Assembly (NCBI GenBank): GCA_934661715.1
Contig: CAKUJL010000090.1
Span: forward strand, 1-6,380
Reading direction: 5' to 3'
Length of the DNA stretch: 6,380 nt
Origin: an uncultured Oscillospiraceae bacterium
GTDB lineage: Bacteria; Bacillota; Clostridia; Oscillospirales; Oscillospiraceae
Shown piece by piece: positions 5,955-6,380 of the stretch. A program made the position numbers and the translations under genes. The notes below the pieces were generated by a model, which worked only from the letters and a program-made list of their open reading frames with translations, was not told the DNA's origin and did not search any database. Numbering within the stretch: position 1 is the stretch's first letter; each line of letters begins with the position of its first letter.

Positions 5955-5958
5955 TACT

Positions 5959-6380
5959 ATGAAGAAACTTGTTGCTCTTCTGCTTTGCCTCGTTATGGTT
6001 CTGGGACTCGGAACCACGGCGTTTGCGGCAGACGCAAAATCCAACGACATTGTCATCCTGCACACCGACGACGTCCACTGCGGCGTCACCGACGGCATGG
6101 GCTACGCCGGCGTTGCGGCTTACAAGGCCGAAATGCTGAAGACCCACAACTATGTCGCGCTCGTCGACTGCGGCGACGCGGTGCAGGGCGAGACCGTCGG
6201 CACACTGTCTGCCGGCGCTTACATCGTCGACATCATGAACGAGACCGGCTATGATCTGGCCACGTTCGGCAACCATGAGTTCGACTACAAGCTCCCGCAG
6301 CTGGCCAAGCTGACCAAGCAGGCCAAGTACGAATACCTCGCCTGCAACTTCAAGTACCTCGGCACCGGCACGACCGATAT
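5959..6380 (+). CDS. Secreted 5'-nucleotidase / metallophosphoesterase, UshA-like, N-terminal part (3' end outside window)
   Basis: The first 140 residues of an exported calcineurin-like metallophosphoesterase of the 5'-nucleotidase/UDP-sugar hydrolase group, which releases phosphate and nucleosides from nucleotides outside the cytoplasm. MKK plus a hydrophobic run to about residue 20 and TAFA-AD gives a Sec signal peptide with likely cleavage after A23; there is no lipobox. Metal-site motifs follow in the family order: LHTDDVHC (34-41; ligands D38 and H40), DCGDAVQG (70-77; D73) and FGNHEFD (103-109; N105 and H106). The usual Asn of the HTND motif is Asp37. The frame is still open at the window end, so the C-terminal substrate domain and any cell-wall anchor are not visible. 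Closely related exported phosphoesterases, such as 2',3'-cyclic-nucleotide phosphodiesterases, share these N-terminal motifs, so the exact substrate is open. The gene lies downstream of a terminator and has its own AT-rich upstream region. Confidence 0.9.
   Translation, partial: MKKLVALLLCLVMVLGLGTTAFAADAKSNDIVILHTDDVHCGVTDGMGYAGVAAYKAEMLKTHNYVALVDCGDAVQGETVGTLSAGAYIVDIMNETGYDLATFGNHEFDYKLPQLAKLTKQAKYEYLACNFKYLGTGTTD

Noticed and set aside
5715..5958. Riboswitch or Pho box upstream of the nucleotidase
   Set aside because: I found no conserved riboswitch core and no regular TTNACA-type repeats, only short dyads and promoter-like boxes.
5854..6276. Minus-strand open frame over the nucleotidase start and its upstream region
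   Set aside because: It runs antisense to the signal peptide and metal-site motifs, and the translation shows no known features.
1..6380. Mobile element, phage, CRISPR or defence system
   Set aside because: No transposase, integrase, Cas protein, toxin-antitoxin pair, repeat array or long terminal repeat was seen; the genes are mostly housekeeping and intact.

Overview
The window reads as a housekeeping stretch of a chromosome from a Gram-positive, Clostridia-type bacterium. An Oscillospirales/Ruminococcaceae-like gut anaerobe is my best guess. The reasons are the dnaB-tilS-hpt-ftsH order, TilS, Hpt and FtsH sequences of Firmicutes type, Shine-Dalgarno sites of the AGGAGG type before most genes, a DUF5662 protein (a family I associate with Clostridia and phages), and GC-rich coding DNA next to one clearly AT-rich intergenic region. 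The genus call is inference. All genes lie on the + strand, and no mobile element, CRISPR array, tRNA or rRNA is visible.

Positions 1-4143 hold a compact chain. The 3' end of dnaB (replicative helicase) overlaps tilS (tRNA-Ile lysidine synthetase) by 11 nt. tilS is followed after 14 nt by hpt (hypoxanthine phosphoribosyltransferase), and hpt after 18 nt by ftsH (membrane AAA+ metalloprotease, TTG start). The chain ends in a strong intrinsic terminator. Such tight spacing implies co-transcription. In B. subtilis TilS and HprT have been reported to act together as an activator of ftsH. Here ftsH has no intergenic room for its own promoter, so any equivalent control would have to act inside upstream genes. 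A weak candidate promoter with a dyad lies in the 3' part of tilS.

Positions 4144-5749 hold two separate units. The first is a TIGR01212-family radical SAM enzyme (relatives: E. coli YhcC and B. subtilis YtqA, the latter renamed MnmL for its role in wobble-uridine modification). Its ribosome-binding site lies only 3 nt beyond the terminator's T-tract. The second is a DUF5662 protein of unknown function with its own good sigma-A-type promoter, a small leader hairpin and a perfect terminator hairpin 5 nt after its stop codon.

Positions 5750-5958 are an AT-rich regulatory region with several promoter-like boxes, small dyads and a near-direct repeat. It precedes the start of a secreted UshA-like 5'-nucleotidase/metallophosphoesterase that runs off the end of the window. 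No intergenic gap exceeds 300 bases; the largest is 244. I do not see a clearly new multi-gene system. The least explained parts are the radical SAM / DUF5662 pair and the nucleotidase upstream region.
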